From: Buttiauxella sp. A111
GTDB lineage: Bacteria; Pseudomonadota; Gammaproteobacteria; Enterobacterales; Enterobacteriaceae
Assembly (NCBI RefSeq): GCF_014189855.1
Contig: NZ_BJFN01000005.1
Location: forward strand, 62,001 to 126,000
Direction: 5' to 3'
Length of the DNA stretch: 64,000 nucleotides
The notes under the pieces were generated by a model, which worked only from the letters and a program-made list of their open reading frames with translations, was not told where the DNA came from and did no database searches. Within the stretch, counting starts at the first letter, position 1. Every line of letters begins with the position of its first letter. A program made the position numbers and the translations under genes. Below are positions 59,367 to 64,000 of this stretch, piece by piece.

Positions 59367-60143
59367 ATGATGAAGTTTAAGCAGATCACTCACCGGCTTA
59401 ATACGCTTGAGGCGAGTGTCGAAAGTTTGCAGGAACGGCGATTCTGGTTGCAGTGCCAGCGGCAGTACACCTTCCAGCCGATCTACAAAATCGATGGTCG
59501 ATTGATGGCGATAGAGCTACTGACGGTGGTCACGCACGAGGATGAACCGGACGTTCGTATTCCGCCCGATCGCTACTTTTCATCTGTCACCCGTCGTACG
59601 CGATTGATGGTCATCGAAGAGCAACTTAACTTACTGCGCAGTTGGGAATCCATCTTCATCGGCTATGACATCTTAGCCTCTGTGAATGTCGATGGTCCTA
59701 CGCTTGTGGCCATGAAACATCATCAGCCGATCCTGGCGCTGATAAACAAAATGCCGTGGGTGCGTTTCGAACTGGTGGAACACATTACCCAACCACAAGC
59801 GGTGACGCTTGCGGGAATGAACGAATTTGGCCCACTGTGGCTGGATGATTTCGGTACGGGAGTCGCCAACTTTTCGGCCTTAAGTGAGGTGCACTACGAC
59901 TACATCAAAGTCGCGCGTGACCTGTTTATCATGCTGCGCACCAGCGAAGAGGGCCGCAATTTATTCACTATGTTGCTGCAATTGATGAACCGCTATTGCA
60001 AAGGTGTCATCGTTGAAGGCGTGGAAACTGAAGATGAATGGCGCGATGTCCAAAACTCTCCTGCATTCGCGGCGCAAGGCTATTTTCTCTCCCGTCCCTT
60101 CCCATTTGAACAGTTAGAGAGTGTGCTAACTCGCCTCTCCTGA
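59367..60143 (+). CDS. pdeH: c-di-GMP phosphodiesterase PdeH
   Basis: Single-domain EAL phosphodiesterase of 258 residues (yhjH in E. coli, 255). The EAL signature is degenerate in spelling (MAIELLTVV), but the catalytic set is visible: SVNVDGPT, RFELVEHI, LWLDDFGTGVANFSAL, DYIKVARDL, IVEGVETE and AQGYFLSRP. It keeps c-di-GMP low so that YcgR does not brake the flagella. The start is ATG 59367 (ATG 59370 possible), with ACAGG before it. Driven by a FliA promoter. Confidence 0.96.
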   Translation: MMKFKQITHRLNTLEASVESLQERRFWLQCQRQYTFQPIYKIDGRLMAIELLTVVTHEDEPDVRIPPDRYFSSVTRRTRLMVIEEQLNLLRSWESIFIGYDILASVNVDGPTLVAMKHHQPILALINKMPWVRFELVEHITQPQAVTLAGMNEFGPLWLDDFGTGVANFSALSEVHYDYIKVARDLFIMLRTSEEGRNLFTMLLQLMNRYCKGVIVEGVETEDEWRDVQNSPAFAAQGYFLSRPFPFEQLESVLTRLS

Positions 60144-60208
60144 TGCCGCATCGGTCACGCTCAACTATCTTTAGTGAATGCGAGCCACATCAGGAGAAGG
60201 TAAAAGGC

Positions 60209-62275
60209 ATGACTAAAACTGGAAAAGTCGCCAGCGGTATCGTCGGGGGTTTATTGTTGTTGGTTGTGGTGGCAATCATTGTGATTGCGACGTTTGACTG
60301 GAATCGGCTCAAACCGACCATCAACCAAAAAGTCTCGACGGAGCTGAATCGACCCTTCGCCATTCGTGGCGATTTAGGCGTGGTATGGGAACGTAATAAA
60401 GAAGAGACCGGCTGGCGCAGTTGGGTGCCGTGGCCGCATGTTCATGCCGAAGATATTATGCTCGGTAATCCCCCCGATATTCCTGAAGTCACCATGGTCC
60501 ATCTGCCACGCGTTGACGCCACGCTTGCTCCACTCGCACTGCTCACCAAAACCGTTTATATCCCCTGGATAAAGCTTGTTCAGCCCGATGTGCGCATTAT
60601 TCGCCTGACGGAAAAAAACAATAACTGGACGTTTAACTTTGCCAGTGACAAGCCAAAAGATCCCAATCAGCCGCCTTCATCCTGGTCCTTCAGAATGGAC
60701 AATATTCTGTTCGATAAAGGCCGAATTGCGATTAACGACAAACTCACCAAAGCAGAGATGGAAATCCTCGTCGACCCACTCGGCAAACCGTTACCGTTTA
60801 GCGAGGTTGAAGGAAACAAACCGAAAGGCAAAGATGCCGCAAAAGCCGGAGACTATGTCTTTGGTCTGAAAGTTCGCGGGCGTTACAACGGGGAACCGAT
60901 TGAAGGCAGCGGCAAAATTGGCGGCATGCTGGCACTGCGCAGCGAAGGGGAAACGGCTTTCCCGGTGCAGGCCGATGTGCATTCAGGGAATTCACGCGTG
61001 GCATTTATTGGCACCATCAACGACCCCATGAAAATGGGTGGCGTCGATCTGCAACTGAAATTCTCCGGTGATTCGTTGGGTAATCTCTACGATCTTACCG
61101 GCGTGTTATTGCCAGATTCGCCGCCTTTTGAAACTGACGGACATTTGCTGGCAAAAATCGACACGGAAAAAGGGTCGGTCTTCCGTTATCAGAACTTTAA
61201 CGGGCGAATCGGTGAGAGCGATATTTATGGTTCTCTGACGTATTCTCAAGGTAAACCGCGCCCGAAACTGGAAGGCGAACTTGAGTCTAAACAGCTCCGG
61301 CTGGCGGATTTGGGGCCATTAATCGGCGTGGATTCCGGCAAAGGCGCTCAGCAAAGCAAACGAGCCGAGCAAGCCAAAGGCGAGAAAACTGTCCAGCCGA
61401 GCGGCAAAGTTCTGCCATACGACCGTTTCGAAACTGACAAATGGGATGTGATGGATGCTGACGTGCGTTTTAAAGGTGGCCGTATCGAACACAGCGGGAC
61501 GCTGCCCCTCAGCAACCTTACTACGCATGTGATTCTCAAGAATGCTGACTTGCGCCTCCAGCCGCTGAAATTTGGCATGGCGGGCGGCAGCATCAGCGCT
61601 AACATCCACCTCGAAGGCGAAAAAAAACCGATGCAGGGAACCGCAGATATTCAGGCGCGGCGTTTACAGCTTAAACAGCTGATGCCAAAAGTGGAATCAA
61701 TGCAAAAAACACTCGGTGAACTGAACGGCGATGCGGATTTGCGTGGCCGGGGTAACTCTATCGCCGAGTTGTTGGGGAGCAGCGATGGCAACCTGAAACT
61801 GCTGATGCACGATGGGTTAATTAGCCGCAACCTGATGGAGATCGTCGGCCTGAATGTGGGGAATTACCTTGTCGGGCAAATCTTTGGCGATGACGAAGTG
61901 CGGATAAACTGCGCGGCAGCGAATCTGGATTTACGCGATGGGGTCGCCTCACCGCGTATTTTTGCCTTTGATACAGAAAATTCGCTGATTAACGTCACCG
62001 GCACCACCAACTTCGCCAGCGAACGACTCGATTTAACCATCAATCCAGAAAGCAAAGGGGTGCGCGTTCTTACTCTGCGCTCGCCGCTTTATGTGCGGGG
62101 TACGTTTAAAAACCCAGATGCTGGCGTGAAACCCGGTCCACTGATTGCCCGTGGCGCGGTGGCCGCAGCGCTTGCGACATTGGTTACGCCCGCTGCTGCG
62201 TTGCTGGCGCTGATTTCGCCTTCAGAAGGTGGGCAGAACCAGTGCCAGAATATTTTGGGGCAGATGAAGAAGTGA
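60209..62275 (+). CDS. yhjG: AsmA-family protein YhjG
   Basis: A 688-residue protein anchored by one N-terminal membrane helix (IVGGLLLLVVVAIIVIATFDW) with a long periplasmic beta-rich body of the AsmA type: an N-terminal AsmA motif LNRPFAIRGDLGVVW and a C-terminal AsmA domain with GLNVGNYLVGQIFGDDEVRINCAAANLDLRDG. Such proteins resemble bridge-like lipid-transfer proteins; the exact role of YhjG is not established. ATG 60209 aligns with E. coli; the frame reaches back to the pdeH stop, 66 bases earlier. Confidence 0.93.
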   Translation: MTKTGKVASGIVGGLLLLVVVAIIVIATFDWNRLKPTINQKVSTELNRPFAIRGDLGVVWERNKEETGWRSWVPWPHVHAEDIMLGNPPDIPEVTMVHLPRVDATLAPLALLTKTVYIPWIKLVQPDVRIIRLTEKNNNWTFNFASDKPKDPNQPPSSWSFRMDNILFDKGRIAINDKLTKAEMEILVDPLGKPLPFSEVEGNKPKGKDAAKAGDYVFGLKVRGRYNGEPIEGSGKIGGMLALRSEGETAFPVQADVHSGNSRVAFIGTINDPMKMGGVDLQLKFSGDSLGNLYDLTGVLLPDSPPFETDGHLLAKIDTEKGSVFRYQNFNGRIGESDIYGSLTYSQGKPRPKLEGELESKQLRLADLGPLIGVDSGKGAQQSKRAEQAKGEKTVQPSGKVLPYDRFETDKWDVMDADVRFKGGRIEHSGTLPLSNLTTHVILKNADLRLQPLKFGMAGGSISANIHLEGEKKPMQGTADIQARRLQLKQLMPKVESMQKTLGELNGDADLRGRGNSIAELLGSSDGNLKLLMHDGLISRNLMEIVGLNVGNYLVGQIFGDDEVRINCAAANLDLRDGVASPRIFAFDTENSLINVTGTTNFASERLDLTINPESKGVRVLTLRSPLYVRGTFKNPDAGVKPGPLIARGAVAAALATLVTPAAALLALISPSEGGQNQCQNILGQMKK

Positions 62276-62287
62276 TTTGAGCCTGGA

Positions 62288-62392
62288 CGCCCTCACCCCA
62301 GCCCTCTCCCCCAGGAGAGGGAGAAAAGCGTCTCTGGTGAGGCAGTAAACCGGACCATCCCCTCTCCTTTGGGAGAGGGTTAGGGTGAGGGG
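62288..62392. repeat. GC-rich palindromic repeat, copy 5 (yhjG-yhjE)
   Basis: CCCTCACCCCAGCCCTCTCC on the left and GGGAGAGGGTTAGGGTGAGG on the right, with CTCTCCCCCAGGAGAG and CCTCTCCTTTGGGAGAGG hairpins inside. It lies between convergent yhjG and yhjE. Confidence 0.85.
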
Positions 62393-62404
62393 AAAAAACG
62401 AATA

Positions 62405-63730
62405 CTACAGTGACAAATGACGTGTCTCTTTAGACACCAGCAGTGCAACCAGCGTAATCGCTGACATCGCCGCCAGATACACACCGACATAGAACAGACC
62501 GTAATTCGCCTGCAACCAGGTTGCGATATACGGCGCAACAGATGCGCCCAGAATCGACGCCACGTTATACGAGAATGACGCCCCGGTATAACGCACTTCC
62601 GTTGGGAACAACTCTGGCAGCAACGCACCCATTGGGCCGAAGGTTAAACCCATCAGGCTCAGGCCAATCAGCAGGAATGCCATCACCAGCGTCGGGTTAC
62701 CCGAACCCAATAACGGCTGGAAGACGGCTAACGCAAACACAATCATCAAACTGGTGATAACAATCATGCATTTACGGCGGCCAAACTTATCAGCCAGTAA
62801 ACCTGCAATTGGCACCATCACACCAAAACCAATCACCGCCATCATCAGCATCCACAACACATCGTTGCGGGAGAAGCCCAGACCCACCGGCACTTTGGCG
62901 GTGCTGAAGGTCATTGAATAGACCGTCATGATGTAAAACAGCGTGTAAGTTGCCAGCATGATAAACGTGCCGATGATCGTTGCTTTCAGGTGCTTGCTCA
63001 GCAGCGTGCCGAGCGGAACTTTTACCTGTTTACCTGCCTTAGCGATTTTGGCGAACACCGGTGTTTCATGCAGAGAAACACGCACATACAGGCCGATTAT
63101 CACCAGAACAGCGGACAGAATAAACGGTACGCGCCAGCCCCATGACATGAATTGCTCGTCTGTCAGCAGCCAGGAAAGCAGCAGGAAGGTGCCATTGGCA
63201 AAGAAGAAGCCGATTGGCGCTCCCAGTTGCGGGAATGAACCGTACAACGCGCGTTTACGTGGTGGCGCATTCTCGGTCGCCAGCAATGCTGCGCCGCCCC
63301 ATTCACCACCCAGACCCAAACCTTGCCCGAAGCGTGCCAGTGCCAGCAGCATTGGCGCTAATACGCCGATGGTTTCGTAGCTCGGCAACAGGCCAATCAA
63401 CACCGTTGAAACACCCATTGTCAGAAGTGATGCCACGAGGGTCACTTTGCGACCGACTCGGTCACCAAAATGGCCGAACAGTGCGGAACCAATTGGACGT
63501 GCCACAAAGGCAATGGCGAACGTGGCTAGCGACTGGAGTGTCGCCGCTGTCGGGTCACCTTGCGGGAAGAAGATATGCGGGAAAACAATGACGGCCGCAG
63601 TGGCATAAATATAGAAATCGAAGAATTCGATGGCGGTGCCGACAAGCGAGGCAACGACCACTTTTCCGCGTGAGTTAACGGGCGTGGCGTCAGTTTCAGT
63701 ATTGACTGGAGTAGCGATGGTGGCTTGCAT
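62405..63730 (-). CDS. yhjE: MFS metabolite:H+ symporter YhjE
   Basis: Inner-membrane major facilitator of the metabolite:H+ symporter family (ShiA/ProP-like), 441 residues, with 12 membrane segments. Motifs include ASLVGTAIEFFDFYIYATAAV in TM1, GHFGDRVGRKVTLV in the 2-3 loop, and GLGGEWGGAALLATENAPPRKRALYGS in the TM4 region. The substrate is unknown. ATG 63730 follows a weak SD. Expressed on its own, convergent with yhjG. Confidence 0.95.
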   Translation of the reverse strand: MQATIATPVNTETDATPVNSRGKVVVASLVGTAIEFFDFYIYATAAVIVFPHIFFPQGDPTAATLQSLATFAIAFVARPIGSALFGHFGDRVGRKVTLVASLLTMGVSTVLIGLLPSYETIGVLAPMLLALARFGQGLGLGGEWGGAALLATENAPPRKRALYGSFPQLGAPIGFFFANGTFLLLSWLLTDEQFMSWGWRVPFILSAVLVIIGLYVRVSLHETPVFAKIAKAGKQVKVPLGTLLSKHLKATIIGTFIMLATYTLFYIMTVYSMTFSTAKVPVGLGFSRNDVLWMLMMAVIGFGVMVPIAGLLADKFGRRKCMIVITSLMIVFALAVFQPLLGSGNPTLVMAFLLIGLSLMGLTFGPMGALLPELFPTEVRYTGASFSYNVASILGASVAPYIATWLQANYGLFYVGVYLAAMSAITLVALLVSKETRHLSL

Positions 63731-63962
63731 AGTTTTTTCTTATTTTATATCGAACGAAAGGCCATATTACGCACAGCAAAAGGCGCATTTCAACGCAGGT
63801 TTGTTCACCGCACTGTTCGATTAACGAGCAAAAAGAGGATAATTTTCAGTCCAGAAAATAAGTGTCTATGTAATGCTTCACATAAATTAATATTTAGTGG
63901 ATAAAACTGCTTTTAGGTTAAATAAAAGTTACAGGTTGGATTTATGTGCTGTCTGGTCATTT

Positions 63963-64000
63963 GTTCCCTCTCCTGGGGGAGAGGGCCAGGGTGAGGGGGG
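63963..64000. repeat. GC-rich palindromic repeat, copy 6 (cut by window end)
   Basis: CCCTCTCCTGGGGGAGAGG followed by GCCAGGGTGAGGG at the window edge, the right half of the same family. The sequence from 63731 to 63962, upstream of yhjE, shows no gene. Confidence 0.75.

Overview
The window is a chromosomal segment of a member of the Enterobacteriaceae. Almost every gene has a close Escherichia coli K-12 counterpart in familiar order, but base composition, gene content and several swaps point to a relative such as Buttiauxella, Kluyvera, Lelliottia or Enterobacter. The genus cannot be settled from the sequence alone.

Layout. 1-3.7 kb: D-galactonate catabolism (dgoK 3' end, dgoA, dgoD, dgoT). 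3.7-8.4 kb: yidR, yidQ, the heat-shock genes ibpA and ibpB, and yidE. 8.6-10.4 kb: an AT-rich two-gene insert, a predicted beta-helix protein and an HNH endonuclease. 10.5-14.5 kb: alpha-glucoside PTS (yidP, glvC, glvA). 14.6-18.4 kb: D-serine locus dsdA-dsdX-dsdC. 18.4-20.8 kb: amino-acid ABC transporter behind tandem ARG boxes. 20.9-22.9 kb: emrD and the SOS toxin-antitoxin locus tisB/istR. 22.9-31.2 kb: two small envelope proteins, yiaD, bisC, yiaC, tag, yhjY, yhjX and an HD hydrolase. 31.5-40.8 kb: eptB, a proline tRNA, an orphan lipoprotein and dppABCDF. 41.5-52.7 kb: a complete type I cellulose operon (bcsO-Q-A-B-C-D-Z). 52.9-63.7 kb: pdeK, dctA, yhjJ, kdgK, pdeH, yhjG and yhjE.

How the genes work together. 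The catabolic islands (galactonate, alpha-glucosides, D-serine, dipeptides, C4-dicarboxylates, KDG) each pair a transporter with its enzymes and suit a plant- or gut-associated lifestyle. DgoA/DgoK and KdgK all handle 2-keto-3-deoxy sugar acids. PdeK and PdeH degrade c-di-GMP, the activator of BcsA, beside the cellulose operon; pdeH has a flagellar sigma-28 promoter, which links motility to cellulose shut-off.

Regulatory signals readable directly: a sigma-32 promoter and paired SD-sequestering hairpins before ibpA and ibpB, a LexA box and antisense pairing at tisB/istR, ARG boxes, a YpdB operator before yhjX, a FliA promoter before pdeH, and a stable-RNA promoter before the tRNA. Six copies of a GC-rich inverted repeat and two ERIC-type elements lie between genes. 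The least explained parts are the 8.6-10.4 kb insert, the HD hydrolase, the proline tRNA identity, the lipoprotein beside it, and the istR-yiaD synteny junction.
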